61,443 bases of DNA from a bacterium (GTDB lineage Bacteria; Verrucomicrobiota; Verrucomicrobiia; Limisphaerales; UBA11358): assembly GCA_021780375.1 (NCBI GenBank), contig JAJXYT010000014.1, positions 1 through 61,443 on the forward strand. Direction: 5' to 3'. The first letter of the stretch is position 1. Every line of letters starts with the position of its first letter. The notes below the pieces were generated by a model. It was not told where the DNA came from. It did no database searches and saw nothing but the letters and a program-made list of their open reading frames with translations. The position numbers and the translations under genes were made by a program. Of this stretch, positions 42,722-51,759 are shown piece by piece.

Positions 42722-43732
42722 ATGAAAACCCGGAATTCAATCCTCATCGCGCTCCTTTCGGCCTTCAGCCTTCAGCCTTCAGCCTTGCCCGCGCAAGGCA
42801 GCCTCACCCCGCCCGGGCCGCCCGCGCCGACGATGAAGTCGCTCGACCAGGTCGAGCCGCGCACGCCGATTTCGGCCCTGCCGTTCACCATTACCGCGTC
42901 CGGCTCTTATTATCTCGGCACTAATCTCTCCGCCGCCACCGGCAACGGCATCACCATATCCAACAACAACGTGACGGTGGATTTGAACGGCTTCGCTCTG
43001 GCGGGTGGACCAAGCTCCGCCAATGGAATTTATATGCCGGCCAGCCAGATCAACGTCACGGTGCGTAACGGCTCGATCAGCGGGTGGCAGAATGGCGTCG
43101 TGGTGGTGCCGAACACTTCGCGCGGCATCGTCCTGGAGCGCCTGGCTGTTTCAAGCTGTGGACAATATGGCATTTTTTCCTCCTCGCCGGCGTTGGTGCG
43201 GAATTGCCTGAGCATCAGCAATCAATACGCCGGCATTTACGTCTTCGGCGGCGGCCAGATAACGGATTGCGATGCCAGCTATAATGGAAACAATGGCATT
43301 ATCGCTGCCGACGGTATCGTGCGAAATTGCAGCGCCGCCAACAACGGGCATTATGGGATTTATGCCACTCCAGGAACGGTGTCCGGCTGCTGGATCCGGA
43401 ACAACATCAACAGCGGCATTTACCTGATTTCAGCGGGCAGCGAAATCATCGGCAATACCTGCGTCGGAAACAACAGCAGCGGCAGCACGGCTGACGCGGG
43501 CATTTATGTGAGTGGGTATAATAATCGCATCGAGGACAATCAGGTCAGCGGCAGCGGTTACGCGGGTATCAGCGTCACCAACACGGTCAATGGCAACATC
43601 ATTGTCAAAAATTCCGTGTCGAACGACGGCCCGAACAATTACCTCACGCCGGGCAACCAGATCGTCGGCCCGCTCATCACCACCTACGGAATCATCACCA
43701 ACTCGAATCCGTGGGCGAACTTTTCGTTTTAG
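42722..43732 (+). CDS. Secreted right-handed beta-helix protein (copy 2)
   Basis: The 336-residue tandem paralogue of the preceding gene begins 18 bases after it. It has a signal peptide MKTRNSILIALLSAFSLQPS, the same GSLTPPGPPAPTMKSLDQVE linker, coils such as NGITISNNNVTVDLNGFALA, GIYVFGGGQITDCDASYNGN and CWIRNNINSGIYLISAGSEI, and the same ending IVGPLITTYGIITNSNPWAN-FSF. The pair arose by duplication and has since diverged strongly in the helix coils, while the signal, linker and C-terminus stayed similar. Function is unknown; a surface polysaccharide-binding or lyase-like role is inference. Confidence 0.8.
   Translation: MKTRNSILIALLSAFSLQPSALPAQGSLTPPGPPAPTMKSLDQVEPRTPISALPFTITASGSYYLGTNLSAATGNGITISNNNVTVDLNGFALAGGPSSANGIYMPASQINVTVRNGSISGWQNGVVVVPNTSRGIVLERLAVSSCGQYGIFSSSPALVRNCLSISNQYAGIYVFGGGQITDCDASYNGNNGIIAADGIVRNCSAANNGHYGIYATPGTVSGCWIRNNINSGIYLISAGSEIIGNTCVGNNSSGSTADAGIYVSGYNNRIEDNQVSGSGYAGISVTNTVNGNIIVKNSVSNDGPNNYLTPGNQIVGPLITTYGIITNSNPWANFSF
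42757..42784 (+). repeat. TTCAGCC heptamer array inside signal peptide, copy 2
   Basis: Four units: TTCGGCC-TTCAGCC-TTCAGCC-TTCAGCC, encoding SAFSLQPSA within the signal peptide. Confidence 0.8.
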
Positions 43733-43750
43733 CCATCGAGCGAAATTCCT

Positions 43751-44644
43751 ATGAAGAAAACTTTAATTAAACTTCCATTGGCAGTGGTGGCGCTGGTTTC
43801 AGCCTTCAGCCTGCAGCCTTCAGCCTGGCTTCATGCCGCCACGACGATTGACGCCGCCAACCGCTACGCCTGGGGCGCGAACCTCGGCTGGATGGATTGG
43901 GTCGGCGACACCAACAACGGCGCCGCGATCGGCGACTACGTCTGCTCCGGCTTTATTTATTCGGCCAATGTTGGCTGGATCAATCTCGGCAGCGGCAGTC
44001 CGGCCGATGGCGTCTATTACCAGAACAACTCCGCCAGTGACTTCGGCGTGAACAACGACGGCCTCGGTAATTTGAGCGGGTACGCCTGGGGCGCGAACAT
44101 CGGCTGGCTCGCCTTCGAGCAGACTTACGGCCAGCCGAAGGTCAACATGCTCACCGGCCAGATGAGCGGCTATGTCTGGAGCGCCAACTGCGGCTGGATT
44201 TCCCTGAGCAACGCCGTCGCCTCTGTGCAGACCGATTCTCTTTTTCCCGGCCCGCTGGCGCCGGACGGCCTGCCGATTCCCTGGCTGCTGACTTACTTCG
44301 GCGCCACCAACGTCAACGCCAATGCCGATCCGACCGGCAAAGGCATGACCATCGGGCAGGATTACCTGGCCGGCACCGACCCGACCAACGCCAACAGTGT
44401 TTTGCGGATCACTGCCGGGAGTTTCGCGCGGGGCGGCACCAACGCCAGTCTCACCTGGAACAGCGTGCCCACGCGTTACTATTACATCCGGAAAACCACC
44501 GGCTTGAGTGCTCCGGCCTGGACGGACAGCGGTTTGGGACTTGTTACCCCCTCCGCCGGTTCCTCGACGACGGACAGTTTCACCGACACCAATGCGCCGG
44601 TGCGATTCTATCGCGTCGAGGCAGTGTTCCCGCTCCCTCCCTGA
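43751..44644 (+). CDS. Secreted GYAWG-type repeat protein with Asp-rich linker and C-terminal Ig-like domain
   Basis: The 297-residue protein has a signal peptide (MKKTLIKLPLAVVALVSAFS-LQPSAWLHA). Four short repeats follow: RYAWGANLGWMDW (about 39-50), FIYSANVGWINLG (about 68-80), GYAWGANIGWLAF (about 110-122) and GYVWSANCGWISL (about 140-152). A linker (DPTGKGMTIGQDYLAGTDPT) resembles the Ca-binding Asp-rich or dockerin-like spacer of Verrucomicrobial surface proteins, and a final beta-sandwich ends VRFYRVEAVFPLPP. It starts 18 bases after the beta-helix pair and shares their signal-peptide repeat, so the three genes probably act together outside the cell. Confidence 0.75.
   Translation: MKKTLIKLPLAVVALVSAFSLQPSAWLHAATTIDAANRYAWGANLGWMDWVGDTNNGAAIGDYVCSGFIYSANVGWINLGSGSPADGVYYQNNSASDFGVNNDGLGNLSGYAWGANIGWLAFEQTYGQPKVNMLTGQMSGYVWSANCGWISLSNAVASVQTDSLFPGPLAPDGLPIPWLLTYFGATNVNANADPTGKGMTIGQDYLAGTDPTNANSVLRITAGSFARGGTNASLTWNSVPTRYYYIRKTTGLSAPAWTDSGLGLVTPSAGSSTTDSFTDTNAPVRFYRVEAVFPLPP
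43798..43825 (+). repeat. TTCAGCC heptamer array inside signal peptide, copy 3
   Basis: Four units: TTCAGCC-TTCAGCC-TGCAGCC-TTCAGCC, encoding SAFSLQPSA. The array has the same length and unit number as in the two genes upstream. Confidence 0.8.
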
Positions 44645-44833
44645 GTTCTGCAAAAGGGCGCAAGGACTTTTACGGAAGGAAACGAAGGAAACAAAGATTT
44701 ACCGACAAGGACGGCATGTTGCCGTCTCTGAAATTGGGGTCAGCGGCACGCCGACCCTCCCAACTTTGTGATCTCCGCGCTGTGTTCTCTGCGGTTAAAA
44801 AAAATCGTAAATCGTAAATCGTAAATTGGCTGA
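44645..44833. repeat. Intergenic repeats with AAATCGT heptamers
   Basis: No gene. It contains GAAGGAAACGAAGGAAAC-type units (about 44676-44693), a hairpin GACGGCA-TGT-TGCCGTC (about 44713-44729), and tandem AAATCGT x3 plus AAATTGG (44802-44829) ending beside the DUF6159 stop codon. The AAATCGT unit is a rotation of the CGTAAAT unit at 59701-59781. Confidence 0.6.
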
Positions 44834-45664
44834 TTACTTCATCGCCGTGCCGAGAACGTCAGCGTGGAACCCGGGCGGCACCTGGCCGTCCCGCGCGTAC
44901 AGGTAAAGCGCGGTCTGGAAGATGGCCTGCAACGCGGACTGGACCAGCGCCAGCACAATCAGATAAATCACTGCCAATCCGACGCACACAATCAAAGCGG
45001 TCGCGCTCCCTGCGGCGGCGCCCAGAATGATCAGCCCAATGGCGGGAATGGCCAGGAGGAAAAAGATCATCCCGAAACTGAAATTGCCGACCAACTGTTC
45101 GCCCCAGGTCTTTTTCAACAGGGCGGTGGAATCGTGCAAGGCCGCAATCGGGCCTTTGTTTTCGATAACCAGAATGGGCACCACCAAAAAGCTGACGACC
45201 GTCCACGCCATGCCCAGGAGGCCGGCGACAATCTGGCCGACCTTCTCCGAACGGTCCTCGATGATTCGCAAAACCAGTCCCACCGTGGCTGAAACCAGCG
45301 CCCACCCGGCAATCACCGGCAACCGGGAAGTGGCGGCGCGCAGTCCGTCTCCGATGGTGGGATTGCCGCCGCCCATGCGGCTCGCGGCGCAAGCGACAAT
45401 GGCGGCGTTGAAAAACACGACGATAAAGTAATTGCAGACATAAAAGGCGAAGAGCGTCCCGTAATAGGCGACCTGCCGTTGGGTGGTGGCGGCGTGGCCG
45501 GGCGGCTGCCAGTTGCCGGTCGTGTAGAGAGGGATGGCGAATGAGGCCAGCAACAACAGGCAACAAATGCCGGAAATCAGGGGGAAGACCAGCAGGCTTT
45601 TGTCCTGCTTCAGCACCTGCCAACATTCCGACATCAACGACCACGTCCGGGCGATTTTACCCAT
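44834..45664 (-). CDS. DUF6159-family integral membrane protein
   Basis: The 276-residue protein starts MGKIARTWSLMSECWQVLKQ-DKSLLVFPLIS, followed by about six membrane helices (LLLLASFAIPLY, FYVCNYFIVVFFNAAIVACA, LPVIAGWALVSATVGLVL, MAWTVVSFLVVPILVIEN, FGMIFFLLAIPAIGLIILGA, LIVCVGLAVIYLIVLALV). The R/KTW...KQDKSLLVFPLIS start and NPTIGDGL loop are the DUF6159 hallmarks. Function is unknown. It is divergent from the DNA methyltransferase gene with 180 bases between. Confidence 0.75.
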   Translation of the reverse strand: MGKIARTWSLMSECWQVLKQDKSLLVFPLISGICCLLLLASFAIPLYTTGNWQPPGHAATTQRQVAYYGTLFAFYVCNYFIVVFFNAAIVACAASRMGGGNPTIGDGLRAATSRLPVIAGWALVSATVGLVLRIIEDRSEKVGQIVAGLLGMAWTVVSFLVVPILVIENKGPIAALHDSTALLKKTWGEQLVGNFSFGMIFFLLAIPAIGLIILGAAAGSATALIVCVGLAVIYLIVLALVQSALQAIFQTALYLYARDGQVPPGFHADVLGTAMK

Positions 45665-45776
45665 AAACAGATCCTTTCAGGTTTAAGCGTTCAGGTTCAA
45701 AACGGCTGTCGTGAATCACTGGGAAATTAGTCGCGTCGCTGCCGTCGGCAAGGAGAAACTGCCCCCTTGGGAGTGC

Positions 45777-45804
45777 GGATTGCGGAGTTCAGAGTTCGGA
45801 GTTG
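45777..45804. repeat. GGAGTTC heptamer array upstream of the DNA methyltransferase gene
   Basis: GGATTGC-GGAGTTC-AGAGTTC-GGAGTTG are four consecutive 7-bp units about 43 bases before the methyltransferase ATG. TGATTCCGC follows at about 45810 as a short partial inverse of GCGGA. Confidence 0.6.
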
Positions 45805-45846
45805 AATGATTGATTCCGCTGGGAAAGGCGCTACGCTACTTACGCA

Positions 45847-46767
45847 ATGCCCACGGTACATCGTTTGGTGCAGGGCGACGCACGTGACCTGTCGTTCATC
45901 CCCGACGCATCGGTTCATCTCGTGGTCACTTCTCCGCCGTATTGGACCCTGAAACGCTACAACGATTCGGAAGGCCAACTTGGCCATGTCGAGGATTTGG
46001 AAACGTTTCTCTCGGAATTGAATCGCGTGTGGCGCGAAACCTTCCGCATTCTGGTGCCGGGCGGCCGACTGGTGTGCGTCGTGGGCGACGTCTGCCTCTC
46101 GCGCCGGGAAAACAATGGACGACACACAGTCGTTCCCTTGCACTCGGAAATCTGCGTGGCGTGCCGCAAAATCGGCTTCGACAATCTGAACCCGATTATC
46201 TGGCACAAAATCTCGAACGCCAGCTATGAAGTGAGCAACGGTTCAAAGTTCCTGGGCAAGCCGTATGAGCCGAATGCCATCATCAAAAACGACATCGAGT
46301 TCATTCTCATGCAGCGAAAGCCCGGCGGCTACCGCAAGCCCACCGAGGAACAGCGCCGGTTGAGCATGATTCCCAAGGACAAATTCGACAAATGGTTTCA
46401 ACAGTTTTGGAATCTGACCGGCGCGTCCACGAAGGAACATCCCGCGCCGTTTCCGCTCGAACTGGCCTCGCGGCTGGTCCAGATGTTTTCGTTTGCCGGC
46501 GACACGGTCGTTGATCCGTTTTGCGGCACGGCCACCACGATGGTTGCCGCGCTCAAGCACGGGCGGAACAGCATCGGGGTGGAACTCGATGCAGCTTACT
46601 GCAAGATGGCGGCTTCGCGGCTGATGAACGAGAATGCGTCCCTGTTCGGAACTGCGAAATTACAAATCGAATTCAAGCTGCCGGGCGCGACCGTGAACGC
46701 GGTTACAGTTTTAAACGAAACCGCAAGGGGATACCACACGCGCAAACGCAAGAAAACAAGGCGGTAA
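45847..46767 (+). CDS. Site-specific DNA methyltransferase (beta class, SPPY), orphan
   Basis: The 306-residue amino-methyltransferase has motif IV TSPPYWTLKRY near residues 28-38. The AdoMet-binding motif I (DPFCGTATTMVAAL, then GVELDAAYCKMAASRL) lies in the C-terminal third, i.e. the beta-class order. The middle segment IIWHKISNASYEVSNGSKFL may hold target contacts. TSPPYW favours N4-cytosine methylation, though N6-adenine enzymes share it. No restriction endonuclease gene adjoins, so it is an orphan enzyme or lost its partner. The C-terminus is basic (HTRKRKKTRR). A heptamer array precedes it. Confidence 0.88.
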   Translation: MPTVHRLVQGDARDLSFIPDASVHLVVTSPPYWTLKRYNDSEGQLGHVEDLETFLSELNRVWRETFRILVPGGRLVCVVGDVCLSRRENNGRHTVVPLHSEICVACRKIGFDNLNPIIWHKISNASYEVSNGSKFLGKPYEPNAIIKNDIEFILMQRKPGGYRKPTEEQRRLSMIPKDKFDKWFQQFWNLTGASTKEHPAPFPLELASRLVQMFSFAGDTVVDPFCGTATTMVAALKHGRNSIGVELDAAYCKMAASRLMNENASLFGTAKLQIEFKLPGATVNAVTVLNETARGYHTRKRKKTRR

Positions 46768-46852
46768 CCCGCCACAATCACGAGGCTCTTTGGTCAAATT
46801 CCATGCTGCTTGGCTTTTCTGATTGAAAAACAATTTCTACGTCGTTCGCGGT

Positions 46853-48283
46853 TCAGCGGCGGGGGCGCCCTTTTCGGGCCACCCCGGTCTTGATCGCGGC
46901 GGCGGTGACGGCGGCGGCGACCCGTTGCACCACTTCACGGTTGAAGACGCTGGGCACGATGTATTCGGGGCTTAATTGCCGGCGCGCGATGCAGCCCGCA
47001 ATGGCGTGCGCGGCGGCCAGCTTCATCGGCTCATTGATGCGGCGGGCGCGCACGTTCAAGGCGCCCCGGAAGATTCCCGGAAACGCCAGCACGTTGTTGA
47101 TCTGGTTGGGATAGTCGCTGCGGCCGGTCGCCACGATCCACGCCTTCGCCGCCGCTTCCTCCGGCATGATTTCCGGGATGGGATTGGCCATCGCAAAAAC
47201 TATCGGCCGGGCCGCCATGCGCCGGAGCGACTTCGCCGCAATCAATCCCGGCCCGGAGACGCCGATCAAAACATCCGCCCTCCGCAAGGCGTCCTCGACT
47301 CCGCCGCTCAAGCCGCGGGGATTGGTGGCGGCCGCGAGCCGGGTCTTGGCTTCATTCAAATCGGTGCGCGTGCGGCGGTTGAGAATTCCTTTCCGGTCGC
47401 AAACGACGATGTCTTTCACGCCCGCCTCCAGCAGGATCACCGCGATGGCGGTTCCCGCCGCGCCCGCGCCGAGAATCACGATCCGCAGCCCGGCGAGTTT
47501 GCGGCCTGACAAGCGCGAAGCATTCAATAGCGCCGCCAGCACCACCACCGCGGTGCCGTGCTGGTCGTCGTGAAAGACGGGAATGTCCAGCCGTTCCTGC
47601 AAACGCCGCTCGATTTCGAAACAGCGCGGCGCTGAGATGTCCTCGAGGTTGATGCCGCCAAAACCCACCGCGAGATTGGCGACGGTATTGATGATTTCCT
47701 CGGTGTCCTGGGTGCGCAGGCAGATCGGGTAGGCGTCAATGCCGGCAAATTCCTTGAACAACATGGCCTTGCCTTCCATGACGGGCATCGCGGCTTCCGG
47801 ACCGATGTCGCCGAGGCCCAGCACCGCCGAACCGTCGCTGACCACCGCGACGGAATTGCCTTTGATCGTCAGTTGCCAGGCTTTGGCGTGCTGGTCCGCA
47901 ATGGCGGAACACACGCGTGCCACGCCGGGGGTGTAAGCCATCGAAAGCGTGTCCCGCGTCGTCAGCGGCACTTTGTTCTGAATCGAAATCTTCCCGCCGA
48001 GATGCAGGAGGAAAACCTGGTCCGAGACGTTGGCCACGGTCACTTCCTTCAGTTTGCGGATGGCTTGCACGATGGTTTCCATGTGTTGATAGCCGCGCGC
48101 CCGCACGGTGACATCGCGCGTCATGCGTTTGGCGTCCGGATTCACAATGTCCACGGCGCCGAGGTCGCCGCCGTGCCGGCCGATGACATGGGTGAGCCGC
48201 GCGAACATGCCGATGTGGTTGGGGTAGGTCAGCCGCATGACGAAGCTGTAGCTGACGGACGGACGTATTTTGGTGGGGGTCAT
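46853..48283 (-). CDS. NAD(P)-dependent malic enzyme with N-terminal ACT domain
   Basis: The 476-residue enzyme decarboxylates malate to pyruvate. The N-terminal 90 residues form an ACT-like regulatory domain ([40 protein letters not shown]). The catalytic part has [80 protein letters not shown] and the Rossmann [17 protein letters not shown]. The short bacterial malic-enzyme form plus an ACT domain suggests amino-acid feedback. The last 15 residues are basic. A repeat region lies directly upstream. Confidence 0.93.
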   Translation of the reverse strand: MTPTKIRPSVSYSFVMRLTYPNHIGMFARLTHVIGRHGGDLGAVDIVNPDAKRMTRDVTVRARGYQHMETIVQAIRKLKEVTVANVSDQVFLLHLGGKISIQNKVPLTTRDTLSMAYTPGVARVCSAIADQHAKAWQLTIKGNSVAVVSDGSAVLGLGDIGPEAAMPVMEGKAMLFKEFAGIDAYPICLRTQDTEEIINTVANLAVGFGGINLEDISAPRCFEIERRLQERLDIPVFHDDQHGTAVVVLAALLNASRLSGRKLAGLRIVILGAGAAGTAIAVILLEAGVKDIVVCDRKGILNRRTRTDLNEAKTRLAAATNPRGLSGGVEDALRRADVLIGVSGPGLIAAKSLRRMAARPIVFAMANPIPEIMPEEAAAKAWIVATGRSDYPNQINNVLAFPGIFRGALNVRARRINEPMKLAAAHAIAGCIARRQLSPEYIVPSVFNREVVQRVAAAVTAAAIKTGVARKGRPRR

Positions 48284-48345
48284 AGATAAAGATTAAGATA
48301 AAGATTACGATTACGATTACGATTAAGAAAGAGATTAAGATTAAG
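48284..48345. repeat. GATTAC/GATTAAG tandem array before the malic enzyme gene
   Basis: Runs of GATAAAG, GATTAAG and GATTACGATTACGATTAC occupy the whole gap between the AI-2E-type gene end and the malic enzyme start. The unit is 6-7 bases. It covers the malic enzyme leader, so no clear Shine-Dalgarno site is left. Confidence 0.65.
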
Positions 48346-49462
48346 ACGCGCCTTGAGGGTTGTTCGGTGGGGACCCTCCGCCGTCCCGTAAGGCGGGACT
48401 ATTGACGACAGGGGCAGGGCGGTGGCTGGAAATCCATTCTTCGGCCAGGCGGTAGCCGACGGCCAATAAAGTCGGTCCGAGAAAAACACCAATGAAGCCG
48501 AAGGCCAGCGCGCCGCCAATCACGCCAATGAAAATCAGGATGAACGGCATGTTGCTGCCCTGGCTGATGAGCCATGGCTTGACGACGTTGTCGAGGCTGG
48601 CCACGCCCACGCCCCAGATGAGCATGAAAATGCCCCAGCCGGTCGCCCCTTGATGGAACAACCAGAGCGCCGCGGGAATCCAGACCAGCCCGGTCCCCAC
48701 GACGGGCACGATGGAGGCGAAAAAGGTCAGCAACGCCAGCAACGCGGCCCCGGGCACGCCGGCGATGAGCAGGCCGATGCCGGTCATGACCGCCTGCGCC
48801 AGCGCGGTGCCGAGGATGCCATAGACCACGCCGCGAACGGTCTGGCCGGCCACGGTCAGCAGATGTTTGCCTTGTTCGCCGCCGATGCTTTCAACCACCG
48901 TGGTCAGCCGGCCGGCGGCGGCCACGCCGTCGCGGAACAGGAAGAACGCGATGAAGATGCTCAACGCCAGTTGCACCAGGCCGCCGCCCAGCGCCAGGCC
49001 GCGTTGGAGCAGCCAGGCGCTTGCGGGTTTGATGAACTGCTCCGTTTCCGCCCACAGTCTGGCGGTGTCCGCCGTCAAGCTTTGCCAGTATTCCGTCGCC
49101 CAGGCACCGACGACCGGCACGCGAGCCAGCCAGTCGGGCGGGGCGGGCGGGCCGTTTTGGACCCAGGCTTTAACGGCGCCGGCGAGCTGATGGATATTGT
49201 CGGCGAGGGTGGCGCCGATGATGACGAAGGGCAGAAGGATGATGAGGACCATGGCCAGGGTCATCAGGAAGGCGGCCAGGGTGCGCCGGTTGCGGACCCA
49301 TCCGAGGAGCCGGCGATAGACGGGCCAGCTGGAAAAGCAGAGCACCACCGCCCAGAGCAGCGCGGATACAAACGGGCGCAACACGAGCAGGCAGCCGAGC
49401 AGCAGGGCCAGCAGGACAATCCAGCCGAGGTTCTGCTCCAGTTTGGACCGCAATGGGTTCAT
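48341..49462 (-). CDS. AI-2E family transporter (PerM/YdiK-like)
   Basis: The 373-residue integral membrane protein has about eight helices: LGWIVLLALLLGCLLVLRPF, FLMTLAMVLIILLPFVIIGA, GGGLVQLALSIFIAFFLFRD, GIGLLIAGVPGAALLALLTF, VGTGLVWIPAALWLFHQGA and FILIFIGVIGGALAFGFIGV. The conserved end FIGVFLGPTLLAVGYRLAEE-W is family-typical. Members are proposed exporters or Na+/H+ antiporters; AI-2 transport itself is unproven for most. It is followed by ACT-malic enzyme and preceded by a heptamer array. Confidence 0.88.
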   Translation of the reverse strand: MNPLRSKLEQNLGWIVLLALLLGCLLVLRPFVSALLWAVVLCFSSWPVYRRLLGWVRNRRTLAAFLMTLAMVLIILLPFVIIGATLADNIHQLAGAVKAWVQNGPPAPPDWLARVPVVGAWATEYWQSLTADTARLWAETEQFIKPASAWLLQRGLALGGGLVQLALSIFIAFFLFRDGVAAAGRLTTVVESIGGEQGKHLLTVAGQTVRGVVYGILGTALAQAVMTGIGLLIAGVPGAALLALLTFFASIVPVVGTGLVWIPAALWLFHQGATGWGIFMLIWGVGVASLDNVVKPWLISQGSNMPFILIFIGVIGGALAFGFIGVFLGPTLLAVGYRLAEEWISSHRPAPVVNSPALRDGGGSPPNNPQGAS

Positions 49463-49475
49463 GGCCGAACGGCAG

Positions 49476-49555
49476 GCTAAACGCTAAAGGCTGAATTCTA
49501 AATGCTAAAGTTTATATCCGTTTCAGCCCTTGGCCTTCAGCCTTCACCCTTTCCC
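49476..49555. repeat. Inverted heptamer arrays between shc and the AI-2E-type gene
   Basis: GCTAAAC-GCTAAAG-GCTGAAT-TCTAAAT-GCTAAAG (49476-49510) and TTTCAGC-CCTTGGC-CTTCAGC-CTTCACC-CTTTCCC (49521-49555) are five units each and roughly reverse complementary (GCTGAA versus TTCAGC). The right arm uses the same unit as the signal-peptide arrays at 41728, 42757 and 43798. Confidence 0.75.
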
Positions 49556-49565
49556 AGGCGTTGAG

Positions 49566-51614
49566 CTATTCTTTGGTTCGGAGGACAGCAGGTGAAGTTG
49601 GCATGGCTGGATGCGGCTGGCCGTCCACGTCCTCGGCCTGCCGGGCGTTGGCGCGTTCGACAATTTTGCGATAGGTCGCCAGCGCCAGCAACGGCCAGGC
49701 GTTGCGATACATGTCGTATTTCAAATAGAAAACCTTGGGGAACCCCGTGCCGGTGGTTTCATGTTCCGTCCATGACCCGTCGGGGTTTTGCGTGCGGGTG
49801 AGATATTCGATGCCGCGCTTGAGATGCGGATTGTCCGGGTCGTCGAACGCGCACAGGCCCATGACCGCCCAGGCGGTTTGCGACGCCGTGCTGGGCCCGC
49901 GCGCCTTGAAGACCGGGTCGTCATAGGTATTGCAACGTTCGCCCCAGCCGCCGTCGTCGTGCTGGACGCTTTCCAGCCAGTGCCGCGCCTTGAGCAGCCA
50001 CGGCTGGGTCATATCGAGATTCATCGCGCGCAGGCCGCGCAACACCTGCCAGGTGCCGTAAATATAATTCACCCCCCAACGGCCGTACCACGAGCCGTCG
50101 GGTTCCTGTTGCGAGCGGATGTAATCCAGCGCCCGCTTCACGCGCGCATGGTTCGCCCGGAAATTTTCCGCGCCGAGCAATTCCAGAATGCGCGCGGTGA
50201 TGTCGGCGCATTCGGGGTCGAGCATGGCGTTGTGGTCGGCAAACGGGACCTTTTCGAGGATGTTCTTGGTGCAATCCTTGTCAAACGCCGCCCAGCCGCC
50301 GTCCTTGCACTGGAAGGTCAGCATCCAGGTCAGGCCGCGCTGGAAACATTCGTCGCGCCGGCCCGGATGGTCGGTGGGAATCTTGCGGAGCGCGAGCAGC
50401 ACCATCGCCGTGTCGTCCACGTCCGGGTTCCATTGATTATTGAATTCAAAGACCCAGCCGCTGGGTTCGACGCGGGTGGGGTTTTTGTGGTGCCAGTCGC
50501 CCCGGATGCGGATTTCCCGGTCCATCAGCCAGGTGGCACCTTTTTTCAGGGCGGGATGATTTTCGGAAATGCCCGACTCGTGCAGGGCAATGATGACGTA
50601 CGAGGTGTCCCATACCGGCGAGAAGCACGGCTCAATGCGCACGCTGTCGGTGGTTTCATGCTCCAGCTTCTTCAATTCATGGGCGGCGCGGACGACCTCC
50701 GGATGCTCGTCGGGATAGCCGAGCGACTGGAGGGCGATGAGCGAATTGAGCATGGCCGGGAAAATCGCCGCCAACCCGTCCGAATGTTCGAAGCGTTCCA
50801 GCATCCATTGCTCGCACTTCCGCAGGGCGCGCTTGCGGAAGGGATGGATTTTATGTTCGGCGAACCATTCGGCGAATTTATGCAACCGGTCGAGCCAGAG
50901 GAAGAAATTCCGCCACGACAACGCGTCCGGGTCGGGCGCCAGCGCCAGGTCGCGTTCATGCAGACCTTCGGGATACAGCTCGTCCAGGTCCACCTTGACC
51001 GGGCGGGTGGGTTTGAAATGGTTGATGATGGCCAGCGGCACGAGCATGGCGCGCGACCAGTTGCTCATGTCCCAGAAATTCACGTGGAACCATTTGCCGA
51101 TGAGCAGCACTTCGCAGGGGATGGTCGGGACGTATTCCCAGGAATAAAGCCCGAGCAGCGCCAGATACAGCTTGGCGAACGTGTTCATGCGCGGCACGCC
51201 GCCCAGGTGCAATGCCACTTCGCGCGCACGCAGCATCCGCGGGTCGGTTTCCGGCACCCCGGCGAGTTTGAGGGCGAGATACGCCTTGATGGTGGCGTTC
51301 ACGTCCGACGGGCCGCCGTAATAAATGTTCCAGCCGCCGTCGGCCAGTTGCATGGAGAAAAGGTGATTGACGGCCTTGCGCTGCCATTCGGGATCCACCT
51401 TTCCGTTCCAATGATGGTACGCCACCGTGTCGGACACGAGCGTGGAATCCACCATCAATTCGCCGACCCAGTAACCCTCGGGCTTTTGCAGGCCCAACAG
51501 GTGTTCCTGTGACCGCAGAATCGCCGTCTCAATCTCCCTCTCAAAATCCGTTTGAAGCCGGGCCGCGCGAGGCGACTGCGTCGTCTGAACCCTTGATTCG
51601 CTTTCAGTCAACAC
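49566..51614 (-). CDS. shc: Squalene-hopene cyclase
   Basis: The roughly 680-residue class II terpene cyclase folds squalene to hopene for hopanoid membrane lipids. It shows the catalytic DVDDTAMVLLALRK (DxDDTA), QW repeats (QEPDGSWYGRWGVNYIYGTW, QHDDGGWGERCNTYDDP, QNPDGSWTEHE, QCKDGGWAAFDKDCTKN), LQKPEGYWVGELMVDSTLVS near the N-terminus and DGSWTEHETTGTGFPKVFYL at the end. The open frame reaches 51761, but that ATG overlaps the divergent protease start and the extra 50 residues look non-homologous. A GTG at 51614, or the adjoining TTG, after GAGG is preferred. No other hopanoid genes are adjacent. Confidence 0.95.
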   Translation of the reverse strand: MLTESESRVQTTQSPRAARLQTDFEREIETAILRSQEHLLGLQKPEGYWVGELMVDSTLVSDTVAYHHWNGKVDPEWQRKAVNHLFSMQLADGGWNIYYGGPSDVNATIKAYLALKLAGVPETDPRMLRAREVALHLGGVPRMNTFAKLYLALLGLYSWEYVPTIPCEVLLIGKWFHVNFWDMSNWSRAMLVPLAIINHFKPTRPVKVDLDELYPEGLHERDLALAPDPDALSWRNFFLWLDRLHKFAEWFAEHKIHPFRKRALRKCEQWMLERFEHSDGLAAIFPAMLNSLIALQSLGYPDEHPEVVRAAHELKKLEHETTDSVRIEPCFSPVWDTSYVIIALHESGISENHPALKKGATWLMDREIRIRGDWHHKNPTRVEPSGWVFEFNNQWNPDVDDTAMVLLALRKIPTDHPGRRDECFQRGLTWMLTFQCKDGGWAAFDKDCTKNILEKVPFADHNAMLDPECADITARILELLGAENFRANHARVKRALDYIRSQQEPDGSWYGRWGVNYIYGTWQVLRGLRAMNLDMTQPWLLKARHWLESVQHDDGGWGERCNTYDDPVFKARGPSTASQTAWAVMGLCAFDDPDNPHLKRGIEYLTRTQNPDGSWTEHETTGTGFPKVFYLKYDMYRNAWPLLALATYRKIVERANARQAEDVDGQPHPAMPTSPAVLRTKE

Positions 51615-51759
51615 GCCTCTATTTTGCGGGGTTCCGGCCGGGCTGTAAAGGTTTTTAGGAGCGGGTTGGCGCCATAAGAAACTTAAATTTTTGTGTTGGA
51701 CAAACCTGGCAATTTCTCCTAGTTGATAAACCGGCGGTGGGACAGACACCGCACAGGCC

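Noticed and set aside
49788..51512. 574-codon open frame antisense to shc
   Set aside because: It is a shadow of squalene-hopene cyclase with no independent signal.
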